From contig CAZEXD010000008.1 in the NCBI GenBank assembly GCA_964516865.1, positions 1 through 18,525 on the forward strand: a stretch of 18,525 nucleotides of DNA. Direction: 5' to 3'. The translations under genes and the position numbers were made by a program. The stretch comes from CAZEXD01 sp964516865 (lineage in GTDB: Bacteria > Patescibacteriota > Minisyncoccia > Minisyncoccales > Staskawiczbacteraceae). Within the stretch, counting starts at the first letter, position 1; every line of letters starts with the position of its first letter. Below, piece after piece: positions 1 to 7,271 of the stretch. The notes beneath the pieces were generated by a model that worked only from the letters and a program-made list of their open reading frames with translations, was not told the DNA's origin and made no database searches.

Positions 1-1
1 A

Positions 2-292
2 ATTGATCAAGGAAAAATGCTATTAAAAGCAAAAGCAGTACAAAAAGAACTTAAAAATACAGAAGTAGAAGCCGCATCAAATAACGGCTGGGTAAAAGTT
101 GTTTTTAATTGTGAGATGAAAATGAAGTCAATCGAGTTTGCCGAAGAGGCACTACAAGCTGAGAATAAAAGAGAATTAGAAAAAGTGACGCAAAATACGA
201 TAGCGGAAGCGCTTTCTCGTGCACAAGTTGTAGCTACTGAAAAAACCAGAGAAGCGATGAAGGGATTAAATCTAGGAATACCGGGGCTTTAA
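2..292 (+). CDS. ybaB: YbaB/EbfC nucleoid-associated protein (5' end probably outside window)
   Basis: Small DNA-binding protein of the YbaB/EbfC family, a dimer that binds the nucleoid and is commonly encoded beside dnaX and recR. What is visible is a lysine/glutamate-rich N-terminal helix, a central VKVVFNCEMKMKSIEF strand region, then an alpha-helical half ending GLNLGIPGL, which matches the family's layout. An ATG at 17 gives 91 residues and has AAGGA only 3 nt upstream, which is too close for a good RBS. The frame stays open to the window edge (IDQGK before the Met), and family members usually start about 10 residues earlier with MF(D/N)...K, so I infer a 5'-partial gene. Its usual partner recR is not next door; recR lies at the other end of the window on the opposite strand. 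The following DNA is a non-coding fold-back and then rRNA. Confidence 0.85.
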   Translation: MDQGKMLLKAKAVQKELKNTEVEAASNNGWVKVVFNCEMKMKSIEFAEEALQAENKRELEKVTQNTIAEALSRAQVVATEKTREAMKGLNLGIPGL

Positions 293-420
293 TATAATTT
301 ACAATTTTCAATTTACAATGAATTTTCAATGACCAAATTTTCAAACATAGACGATTGAAAAGTTTGAAAATTGAAAATTTAGAAATTGATTGAAAATTGG
401 TATTTGAAAATTGAAAATTC
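293..420. repeat. AT-rich fold-back spacer abutting the rRNA
   Basis: A low-complexity stretch built from variants of 'tttgaaaattgaaaatt'. It contains nested inverted repeats: 336-346 (AATTTTCAAAC) pairs perfectly with 362-372, and 320-330 (GAATTTTCAAT) pairs perfectly with 410-420. The outer repeat ends exactly where recognisable 23S rRNA sequence begins. No group I P7-type 'agtc' element, group II domain V, ORF or promoter is visible. Similar AT-rich filler occurs at 17123-17234 and 7213-7262. It could be an rRNA processing stem, a dispersed intergenic repeat, or an assembly join. Confidence 0.6.
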
Positions 421-949
421 CACCGTGGCGAGCGGCAGCGAGATACGGTGGCGGTAGGAGAGCGTTCTTAGCGCAGTGAAGTTCGAGCGAGAGCCAGAAT
501 GGAGCGCTAAGAAGTGAGAATGTTGGCATGAGTAACCACAATCTCGGTGAAAGACCGAGACATCGAAAATCCAAGGTTTCCTTGGCAATGGTAGTCAGCC
601 AAGGGTTAGGCGGCCCTAAGGAGAAGCCGAAAGGTGTATCTGATGGTAAGCCGGTTAATATTCCGGCCCTCCCTTACCTAAGTTTGAGATTGACGGAATT
701 TAGTACTTCAAGCGAGTTATTGGATTCTCGTTGTCTATTTAAGATTTTTCAAGAATAGACAAAATACATTATTACGATAGTGTAAATTTGAAGGAGCAAG
801 TTCCCTAGAAAATTTCTCAAAAGTTATTAGGTGAGGGATCCGTACCTAAACCGACACAGGTGGATTGGCGTAATTGTGCCAAGATGAACGGGTGATTCCT
901 CGTTAAGGAACTCGGCAAATCAGCGGCTGTAAGTTTGCGATATAGCCTT

Positions 950-1056
950 CCAGCACCACTTTTTGGTTTCAATAAAATATGTGTATCCTTATTAAAATAG
1001 TGAAACTAAAGAAATTTATAATAGTTTAATTATTTGAAACTAAAAAGTGGTGCTGG
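950..1056 (+). other. IVS-like extended arm in 23S helix 68
   Basis: The apical part of H68 is replaced by a 107-nt AU-rich insertion. The two arms, 950-970 and 1036-1056, pair over 21 bp with a single G-U and no mismatch, and enclose a 65-nt AT-rich loop. Flanking rRNA is normal, with ACTGTTTATCAAAAACACAGG following shortly. The architecture resembles the intervening sequences of other bacterial 23S genes, which sit on stem tips and are removed by RNase III, leaving nicked rRNA. Whether it is cut here cannot be seen. Confidence 0.75.
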
Positions 1057-1851
1057 ACGCAGCGAAAGACTCTCTAGTGACTGTTTATCAAAAACACAGG
1101 TCCCTGCTAACTCGTAAGAGGATGTATAGGGGCTGAGGCCTGACCAGTGTTGGAATGTTAAGTTTGCCGGTCGCTATGGACTGCGAAGTCGCGTAGCGGC
1201 TGAGCGAATGAAGCACCAATGAACGTCGGCGATAACTATAATCGTCCAAAGGTAGCGTAATCCCTTGCCAGGTAAGTTCTGGCCCGCATGAATGGCTTAA
1301 CGACTGGAGAACTGTCTCAACGAGGAGCCCGGTGAAAATACAATACCGGTGAAGATGCCGGTTACTTGCGGCTAGACGGAAAGACCCCGGAAGCTTTACT
1401 GCAGTTAGATATTGAATTCTGGATTTTGATGCGTAGCGTAGTGGGGAGCCATTGAAGTGCTGTTTTCGGACAGCATGGAGGCGACAATGAAACACCCATC
1501 TTTAAAATCCATAATTCTAACGTCAGTGTTTCCCATTGACAGACAGTGTTTAACGGGCAGTTTAAGTGGGGCACTTGCCTCCTAAAAAGTAATGGAGGCG
1601 TTTAAAGGTCGGCTAGCTCCGGATGGAAATCGGAGCGATAGGGCAAAGCCATAAGCCGGCTTTACTGCAAGACGGATAAGTCGCGCAGTTGCGAAAGCAG
1701 AACTTAGTGAACCGACTGTGGTTATTAGAACCGCAGAAGATCATCAACCAAAAGCTACTCCGGGGATAACAGGCTGGTAGAGCCCGAGAGTCCACATCGA
1801 CGGCTCTGTTCGGCACCTCGATGTCGGCTCAACTTATCCTGGGGCTGGAGC

Positions 1852-2577
1852 AGAATTTTGTTCTACTCTCCCCTGTGGAAACACAGAGGTAATATACAAG
1901 CTCAAAACGGGGAAACCCTTGACTTGCAAGTTTGCAGGTCCCAGATTATAATTAAATAATCTAAGGGCAATCCCGTGAGAAAAATACTCTCTGAAGTCAA
2001 TAAAGCATACATTTCCGGATTATTAGACGGAGATGGGGCAATTATGGCCTGCATTGAAAAAAATGCAGAGAAAAAGTTTGGTTTTAGAATCAGGATTTAC
2101 ATCAAAATTAGTCAAAATAATCGCAAAATTCTCAATTGGTGTAAATCAATAATTGGTTTGGGAAATGTTCGTTATATTAAAAATAACGAATATGAATGGA
2201 GGATTAGAAATCAAGACCATGCCAAATTTATGTTAAATTTGCTTACCCCCTATTTAAAAATAAAGAATAGGCAGGCGAAATTGGCGCAAAAAATTCTAAA
2301 CACCGAAATTAAAACCATAAAAGATTTGCTAAGAAATGCTAAATTGGCAGATGCATTGTCAAAGTTAAATGTTCGTTCGCAAGGACGAAGAAAGAATTTT
2401 ATGACAATGATCCAAGAAAGTATTTCTCCTAACGACTGATTCCCGATATTCAAAATATCGCGGATGAGATAGGATATTAATCATCCTATCATACGGCTTG
2501 CACCTAAACTTCAGTTGGTGACAATTGAAGCATGGTGAAGGGATAGTCTTACCCCATAAGTAATTATGGAAGGTCAG
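1852..2577 (+). mobile_element. Group I intron (IA-like) in 23S helix 91, about E. coli 2533
   Basis: A 726-nt insertion between GGGGCTGGAGC and AGGTCCCAAGGG. Core pairings I can draw: P1 between the 5' exon TGGAGC and GTTCTA (1860-1865); P3 CAAGCT (1897-1902) with GGCTTG (2495-2500); P4 ACGGG (1907-1911) with CCCGT (1972-1976); P5 CCCTT with AAGGG, carrying two subsidiary hairpins (1921-1940, about 1943-1962); P7 GACT (2434-2437) with AGTC (2545-2548); P7.1 (2444-2450/2454-2460) and P7.2 (2468-2475/2483-2490); P8 (2501-2504/2517-2520); P9 (2554-2559/2564-2569) with a GUAA tetraloop. The P7.1/P7.2 extensions point to subgroup IA. The terminal G is 2577. The duplicated AG leaves 1-2 nt of uncertainty at both ends, and the splice-site pair would be C-G rather than the usual U-G. 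Confidence 0.88.
1975..2439 (+). CDS. Single-motif LAGLIDADG homing endonuclease (intron-encoded)
   Basis: A 154-residue protein that would cut an intronless 23S gene and so spread its host intron. The single LAGLIDADG motif is YISGLLDGDGAI (residues about 12-23), with two acidic residues in the catalytic position. With one motif it should act as a homodimer. The rest is lysine-rich with a second basic block (LKIKNRQAKLAQKIL) typical of DNA contact. The start is GTG at 1975, preceded by AAGGG (1963-1967, 7-nt gap); an in-frame stop at 1957 rules out an upstream start. The start codon lies inside ribozyme P4 and the TGA stop (2437-2439) overlaps P7, so the ORF fills the P6-P7 interval. The reading frame is intact, suggesting a recently active element. 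Confidence 0.9.
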   Translation: MRKILSEVNKAYISGLLDGDGAIMACIEKNAEKKFGFRIRIYIKISQNNRKILNWCKSIIGLGNVRYIKNNEYEWRIRNQDHAKFMLNLLTPYLKIKNRQAKLAQKILNTEIKTIKDLLRNAKLADALSKLNVRSQGRRKNFMTMIQESISPND

Positions 2578-2637
2578 AGGTCCCAAGGGTTTGGCTGTTC
2601 GCCAATTAAAAAGTTACGTGAGCTGGGTTCAAACCGT

Positions 2638-2942
2638 CAAATAGAACCAATAAATCGAGATCAACACGGCGGCTTTCACAAGTAATTGTGATTGCAAAAC
2701 CGACTCATATCGGTGAATTCCTAACAAAGTATTGAAAATTAACAACCTGTCATGTGTTAGGATAACACCGAGGGAAGTTATGTATGAAAAAAAGAAAAGT
2801 TCGTACATTAACCCCGTAGAGACTTGTCCTATTTTTAGGACAGATAAAATCAGAAAAATTTTATAAAACGTCGGGTTCCGTAACATAAAAATATAACGGA
2901 ATATGGTATAGTCCACGCACTTAGTAATAAGAGTGGTATAAG
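2638..2942 (+). mobile_element. ORF-less group I intron at 23S position 2593
   Basis: A 305-nt insertion after U2593 (E. coli), a known group I site (for example Chlamydomonas chloroplast LSU). The 5' exon ends CCGT and the intron ends in G (2942), as the family requires. P1: exon CCGT pairs with GCGG (2669-2672) with a U-G at the splice site. P10: CACG (2665-2668) pairs with the 3' exon CGTG (2943-2946), directly adjoining the guide. P2 is 2699-2703/2710-2714, P3 AACCTG (2744-2749)/CGGGTT (2872-2877), P7 GACT (2821-2824)/AGTC (2910-2913) within the conserved 'gtagagact' and 'tatagtcc' signatures, and P8 CCGT/ACGG (2878-2881/2896-2899). P9 has a GUAA loop (2918-2935). A hairpin between P7 and P3 (2825-2841) again suggests IA. 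No coding frame spans it. Confidence 0.9.
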
Positions 2943-3083
2943 CGTGAGACAGGTTGGTCCTTATCTACCGCAAGCGCAGAGTTTTGAGAGGATTTGACCC
3001 TAGTACGAGAGGACCGGGTTGAACGAACCTCTGGTGTACCAGTTGTTCCGCCAGGAGCATTGCTGGGTAGCTAAGTTCGGACG

Positions 3084-3116
<33 letters not shown>

Positions 3117-3231
3117 CACCTCAAGATTAGAACTCATAGATTCCTTGCAGATGACAAGGTTGATAGACTTCAGGTGTAAGTCCCGTAAGGGATTTAGCCG
3201 AGAAGCACTAATAAATCATTATTATTCTTTG

Positions 3232-3428
3232 ATTTTTTAGGATGGCCCTGAGTATTTTCTATGCTTTTACGGATAGATACAGGTTTTAGGTATCTAAAGA
3301 ATGTAGGATTTGAACTATCATTCTCTGGGCGTTAAGATTTTGCCTCATTGAAGCAAACTCTTAACGCTCAGGAGATGATATCTTAAATCCTACACTCTAA
3401 TATAAAAAATTAAATAATGTTAATTTAC
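3232..3428 (+). other. 23S-5S spacer with long processing-type hairpin
   Basis: The spacer holds a 7-bp hairpin (3274-3280/3290-3296) and a much larger one. In the larger one, 3302-3311 pairs perfectly with 3385-3394, and inside it 3316-3336 pairs with 3360-3380 over 21 positions with one mismatch and three G-U pairs. This makes a nearly continuous rod of about 31 bp with a 23-nt loop. No tRNA is present between the rRNAs. A role as an RNase III maturation site is inferred from its position. Confidence 0.7.
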
Positions 3429-3570
3429 AAATCGTATCTAGTGTAAGGGGACTATACTGGGTTTGCTCCACCTGTTCCCATTTCGAACACAGAAGTGAAA
3501 TAACCCAAGGCCGATGGTAGTGCTTTTGCGCGAGAGTAGGTAGTCCTCTTACATTGGGTACGATTTTTTG
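3429..3570 (+). terminator. 5S-flanking stem plus intrinsic terminator
   Basis: AAATCGTA (3429-3436) pairs with TACGATTT (3559-3566), enclosing the whole 5S gene, and the 3' arm runs straight into a T tract (3564-3569). The same structure can serve 5S processing and termination of the rRNA transcript ahead of mreC. Confidence 0.65.
3443..3552 (+). rRNA. rrf: 5S rRNA
   Basis: About 110 nt. Helix I is formed by GTAAGGGGACTA at the 5' end and TAGTCCTCTTAC at the 3' end. The conserved loop B/C segment CCACCTGTTCCCATTTCGAACACAGAAGTG and the loop E/helix IV segment CCGATGGTAGTGC...GAGAGTAGG are clear. The ends are set by the helix I pairing and could move by a few bases. It lies downstream of 23S in the usual order, and no 16S gene is in the window. 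Confidence 0.95.
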
Positions 3571-3607
3571 TTTAAAATCTGCTTATCAGTTTCGATACTA
3601 AACAAAT

Positions 3608-3636
3608 TTGACCATAATTTTCTAACAGGATAAAAT
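3608..3636 (+). promoter_or_regulatory. Sigma70-type promoter of mreC-mreD-mrdA
   Basis: TTGACC (3608-3613), 17-bp spacer, TAAAAT (3631-3636). The predicted transcript start near 3643 lies about 19 nt upstream of the mreC ATG, in DNA with no Shine-Dalgarno motif. Confidence 0.75.
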
Positions 3637-3661
3637 AACTTAATCAATCCAAAAACCAAAA

Positions 3662-4450
3662 ATGGTTAATAGCCAAAGAAAAAAAATTGCAAAGATAATA
3701 ATTTCTGTTACCGTTATAGTTTTACTGCTTATTATTTTTAATTTTTTCAACAGCGCGGTAAGGAATTTTTTTTATACGATTTCCAATCCCATTCAAAAAA
3801 TTCTTTATCAAAAGAGTCAAGTGATTTCTAATTTTTTTAGCAGTTCCTTAAGAAAAGAAGTATTAGAACTTCAGTTGCAAAATCAGAATTTATTAAATCA
3901 ACTTTTATTGTTAGAAGAACTAAAAAAAGAAAATCGGGATTTGCATCAAGCCCTCGATTTGGGTATTCAAAATGATTTTAAAATAATTTTGGCAAAAGTT
4001 ATTGCTAAAGATGTTTATCAGAATTCAATTTTAATTGATAAGGGTTATGAAGACGGCGTTTCCGAAAATATGGCGGTAATTGATAGTCAAAAGATTTTAT
4101 TTGGGAAAATTTCTGAGGTCTATAAAAATTTTTCAAAAGTTGTTTTGCTGACAGAAAAAAATTTTTCCTTTGATGCAAAAGTAATGAAAAAAGATATCCA
4201 CGGAATTGTTAAGGGGACAGGTGGTTACTATCTTATCTTTGATTTAATTCCTTTTAACGAAAAAATAGAAAAAGACGATATAATAACAACTTCTTATTTA
4301 AGCGGCGTTTTTCCAAAGAATTTATTGGTCGGGAGAATCAGCGTTATAAGAAAAGAAGACATAAAATCTTTTCAAATGGCGGAGATTAAGCCGTTCTTTG
4401 AACTTCGGAGGGCAGAAAATTTATTTGTCATAACTAACTTTAAAAAATAA
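3662..4450 (+). CDS. mreC: Rod shape-determining protein MreC
   Basis: Bitopic membrane protein of the elongation complex, linking MreB/MreD to PBP2 outside the membrane. Its 262 residues are arranged as a short basic N-terminus, one transmembrane helix (about residues 8-30), a leucine/glutamate-rich coiled coil (about 62-98), then the extracytoplasmic beta-domain. The beta-domain has family signatures: VIAKDVYQNSILIDKGYEDG, a VSENMAVID / KISEVYKNFSKVVLLTE stretch, and GIVKGTGGYYL followed by TSYLSGVFPKNLLVGRI. The length is typical. It is the first gene of mreC-mreD-mrdA behind its own promoter; no mreB is seen in the window. The ATG at 3662 has no SD, as for most genes here. Confidence 0.93.
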   Translation: MVNSQRKKIAKIIISVTVIVLLLIIFNFFNSAVRNFFYTISNPIQKILYQKSQVISNFFSSSLRKEVLELQLQNQNLLNQLLLLEELKKENRDLHQALDLGIQNDFKIILAKVIAKDVYQNSILIDKGYEDGVSENMAVIDSQKILFGKISEVYKNFSKVVLLTEKNFSFDAKVMKKDIHGIVKGTGGYYLIFDLIPFNEKIEKDDIITTSYLSGVFPKNLLVGRISVIRKEDIKSFQMAEIKPFFELRRAENLFVITNFKK

Positions 4451-4592
4451 TATTACGAAAGCCGAAACCAAGAATAAGGTTAAAATTATAAACCTAAAAA
4501 CGAAATAGTTGTTAAATGGAGTGGTCGGGACGAGAATTATTTTAATTAATCGTTAGGAGTGGGGGATTCGAACTTTCCACCTCTATGGCAAA

Positions 4593-5120
4593 ATGAAAAA
4601 AGTATTATTTCTCTCACTTATTTTTTATTTAATTCTTTTAATTCAAGAAAGTTTTTTACCTCATTTTAATATTCGCGGCGTAGTGCCGAATTTGGTTTTG
4701 ATTTTTGTTTGTTTATTTTCTTTTTTTGAAAAATCAAAAAAAAGAGATGAAAAATATGGTATTATTTTGGTTATTATTGTCGGATTTTTTTTAGATATTT
4801 TTTCCGTCTCATTTTTTGGCAGGTTTATTTTAATTTTGACCGCCATTTACTTTTTAACGAGAAAAACACTTTCTTATTTTAGAGATATTCCCCCCAAATA
4901 TTCTATTTTTTATTTTCTTCTTCTTTTTGCTTTGTCATTAATTTTATTTGAATTCTTGGGGGCATTATCATTTCATTATTCTTTACCAAACCTCCACGAT
5001 TTATTAATTAAAATTATTTATAATTTAATTATAGCCACTATTATTTTTTATCTTTATCTTGGCACTAAAACAATTTGGGCAAAACATTATAAATATAAAT
5101 ATGAATTTTCAAAAATATAG
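4593..5120 (+). CDS. mreD: Rod shape-determining protein MreD
   Basis: A 175-residue, very hydrophobic protein with five to six predicted membrane segments (about 4-20, 29-46, 53-72, 75-91, 104-126, 135-160). The conserved N-terminal pattern of the family is visible: a helix, then SFLPHFNIRGVVPNLVLIFV, with PN before the second helix and GFFLDIFSVSFFG further on. MreD works with MreC and PBP2 in lateral-wall synthesis. It is separated from mreC by 142 nt that hold no gene but contain tRNA-like fragments on the minus strand. Its last 20 nt overlap the preferred start of mrdA, so the two are probably translationally coupled. Confidence 0.88.
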   Translation: MKKVLFLSLIFYLILLIQESFLPHFNIRGVVPNLVLIFVCLFSFFEKSKKRDEKYGIILVIIVGFFLDIFSVSFFGRFILILTAIYFLTRKTLSYFRDIPPKYSIFYFLLLFALSLILFEFLGALSFHYSLPNLHDLLIKIIYNLIIATIIFYLYLGTKTIWAKHYKYKYEFSKI

Positions 5121-7029
5121 AATTAAAAACCACCAAAAAGATATCGAGCCGCACGAGATATTTATAGATAAACTAGCGAAAGAAAAAGAAGAAGAAATGG
5201 GAATTACAGAAAAAAAACTTGAGGTGCCCCTTGGTGAAAAATTGTGTTGGGGAATTCTTATTATTTTTGTTTGTATCGTTTTTTTGTTTTTTAGTCGGTT
5301 ATTTTATTTTCAAATTGTCAAAGGGGAAGAGTATTCTAATTTAAGTGATATTAATAAAAACAGAATTCAACTAATCAGACCGGAAAGAGGAGTAATTTAC
5401 GACAAGAATATGAAGCAGTTAGTTTTTAATGATGTTTCTTTTGATTTAATTTGCGATAAAAGAGATCTTTTGGTGTTGCCAGTGGAGAAAATTGAAAAGA
5501 TAATTAACGAAGTGGCGGCAATTATTGAAACAGACCCCTTGGTTTTAAAAAAAGAAATTGAAGAAGATGAAAATCCCGTTATTTTAATTTCTCAAAATTT
5601 GGCCCATCAAGCAGTTATCAACATTAATTCAAGAATAAACGAACTAAAGGGATTTTATTTGGAGCAGAATGCTACTAGAAGGTACGTGGACGGTTCTGTT
5701 ATCTCTCCTGTTATCGGTTATATGAATAAAATAAATAAAACAGAATTAAAAGAGTATAAAAATTATTTAGTTAATGATTATATTGGAAGAAGCGGCGTTG
5801 AAAGATCGTATGAGCAGTATTTAAGAGGGATTCCGGGACAGATTATCGTTGAGAAAGATGCTTGGGGAAATAAAAAAAGAGAAGAAGTCAATTTAGTATC
5901 TGAAGCGGGTAAAAGTTTGGTTCTGCATTTAGATTTTGAACTGCAAAAGAAAATTTTCGACGAATTAAAGAAAAGATTAGAAAAAATTGGTTCTACTCGG
6001 GCGGCGGCAGTGGCAATTAATCCTAAAAATGGTGGGATTCTCGCTCTTGTTTCCATTCCTTCATTTGATAATAACATTTTTAATACTGCTGCTTCTCCAG
6101 TAGAAATAAGTCGCCTTCAATCTGATAAAGATAAACCATTTTTCAACAGGGTGATTTCCGGACAATATAGCATTGGTTCTACTATAAAACCCTTTCTTGC
6201 GGCGGCTGCTTTGGAAGAAAAAATAATTTCTCCCGCGAAAAAAATATATGACCCTGGCTATATAGAGGTGAGAAGTCGTTATAATCCGGAAATTGTTTAT
6301 TATTACCGAGGTATTGAACCGCACGGCTGGGTGGATATGAAAGACGCTATTGCCGTATCATCAAATATTTATTTTTATACCGTGGGTGGCGGTTATGGCG
6401 ACCAACCAGGGCTTGGGCCAACGAGAATCAAAAAATATCTTGAGCTTTTTGGCTGGGGGAATAAAACTGGCATTGATTTGTTCGGTGAATCAGCCGGTTT
6501 TATTCCTTGGCCGGAATGGAAAAAAGAAAAAAAGGGAGAGGCATGGTGGGATGGTGATACATATAATCTTTCGATTGGTCAGGGCGATCTTTTGGCAACG
6601 CCCCTGCAGGTAGCGCTTGCTTATTCTGCCATCGCTAACAATGGAACGCTTTTTCAGCCTCATCTTGTGGCCAAGATTGTTGAAACCTCTGGTAGTGCAG
6701 TTAAAACTATAAAAGAAACAGAGCCAAAGGTAATCAGGGATAATTTTATTGAGGCGGAAAATCTTAAAATTGTCAAAGAGGGAATGAGGCAATGCGTTGT
6801 TAGCGGCACAGGAAAGGTTTTAGATAGTTTACCGGTAAAAGCCGCTGCCAAAACCGGCACCGCCCAGACCCCGAAAGATGGTTATTATGAAATCTGGGCA
6901 ACGGTTTTTGCGCCATACGACGATCCTCAAATCGTTTTAACGGTACTCGTTGAAGATGTAGAGGGTTTAAAGGTTCCCGCATTGATGGTGGCGAAAGAGG
7001 TTTTAGATTGGTATTTCGCTCGGCATTAG
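5101..7029 (+). CDS. mrdA: Penicillin-binding protein 2 (elongasome transpeptidase)
   Basis: Class B PBP that cross-links peptidoglycan during elongation. 642 residues from the ATG at 5101; an upstream ATG at 5059 is in frame but would overlap mreD by 62 nt. Order: a cytoplasmic tail with IEPHEIFIDKLA, which I associate with CPR PBP2; one transmembrane helix (about 47-70); the pedestal domain with RPERGVIYDKN (the R-RG-I-DRNG element); then the transpeptidase. Active-site motifs are S360-T-I-K363 (in YSIGSTIKPF), S420-S-N422 and K584-T-G586 (AAKTGTAQTP), all intact. The family also has the GRSGVERSYEQYLRG element, present at about 224-239. Third gene of the mreCD operon. A 99-aa antisense frame inside it is a shadow. 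Confidence 0.95.
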   Translation: MNFQKYRIKNHQKDIEPHEIFIDKLAKEKEEEMGITEKKLEVPLGEKLCWGILIIFVCIVFLFFSRLFYFQIVKGEEYSNLSDINKNRIQLIRPERGVIYDKNMKQLVFNDVSFDLICDKRDLLVLPVEKIEKIINEVAAIIETDPLVLKKEIEEDENPVILISQNLAHQAVININSRINELKGFYLEQNATRRYVDGSVISPVIGYMNKINKTELKEYKNYLVNDYIGRSGVERSYEQYLRGIPGQIIVEKDAWGNKKREEVNLVSEAGKSLVLHLDFELQKKIFDELKKRLEKIGSTRAAAVAINPKNGGILALVSIPSFDNNIFNTAASPVEISRLQSDKDKPFFNRVISGQYSIGSTIKPFLAAAALEEKIISPAKKIYDPGYIEVRSRYNPEIVYYYRGIEPHGWVDMKDAIAVSSNIYFYTVGGGYGDQPGLGPTRIKKYLELFGWGNKTGIDLFGESAGFIPWPEWKKEKKGEAWWDGDTYNLSIGQGDLLATPLQVALAYSAIANNGTLFQPHLVAKIVETSGSAVKTIKETEPKVIRDNFIEAENLKIVKEGMRQCVVSGTGKVLDSLPVKAAAKTGTAQTPKDGYYEIWATVFAPYDDPQIVLTVLVEDVEGLKVPALMVAKEVLDWYFARH

Positions 7030-7112
7030 TTCCAAACTACCACTCTTTGAAATCTCTCTGGTGACCGACCTGCGAATTTACTTTTGGAGCTAATACCTTG
7101 CTTAATATTTTT

Positions 7113-7140
7113 CGGAGGAATATCCTCTGTTTGTTTTGTT
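7113..7140 (+). terminator. Possible terminator after mrdA
   Basis: CGGAGGA (7113-7119) pairs with TCCTCTG (7123-7129) over 7 bp with a 3-nt loop, followed by a T-rich but interrupted tail. The stem is short and the T run imperfect, so this is a weak call. Confidence 0.4.
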
Positions 7141-7183
7141 CTCTCTTTTCTCATTGTGCGACATAAACTATTGGCACAACCTA

Positions 7184-7212
7184 TTGACTTGAATTATGGG
7201 GGGTATTATAAA
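7184..7212 (+). promoter_or_regulatory. Promoter upstream of the peptidoglycan-binding-like gene
   Basis: TTGACT (7184-7189), 17-bp spacer, TATAAA (7207-7212). The predicted leader is about 84 nt, AT-rich, and contains the palindrome at 7272-7287. Confidence 0.65.
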
Positions 7213-7271
7213 ATAAAGATTAAAGATTAAAAATTAAAAAGCAAAATTTAATAATTAAAAAAATCATTCCA

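Noticed and set aside
293..420. 3' end of a third, very large intron splitting the 23S gene
   Set aside because: No group I P7 'agtc' or P9 elements, no group II domain V/VI, and a housekeeping gene (ybaB) lies just upstream.
528..758. 76-aa plus-strand frame
   Set aside because: It is conserved 23S rRNA sequence (CCTAAGGAGAAGCCGAAAGG block) read as protein.
1088..1816. Several minus-strand frames of 67-135 aa across the 23S rRNA
   Set aside because: They lie wholly within conserved rRNA sequence on the opposite strand; the peptides are low-complexity or cysteine/serine-rich without family features.
2629..2916. 95-aa hydrophobic minus-strand frame over intron 2
   Set aside because: It overlaps the ribozyme core helices and both splice regions; the hydrophobicity comes from reading A-rich RNA antisense.
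5059..5100. Earlier mrdA start at 5059
   Set aside because: It would overlap mreD by 62 nt and add residues not expected; 5101 overlaps by 20 nt. It cannot be fully excluded.
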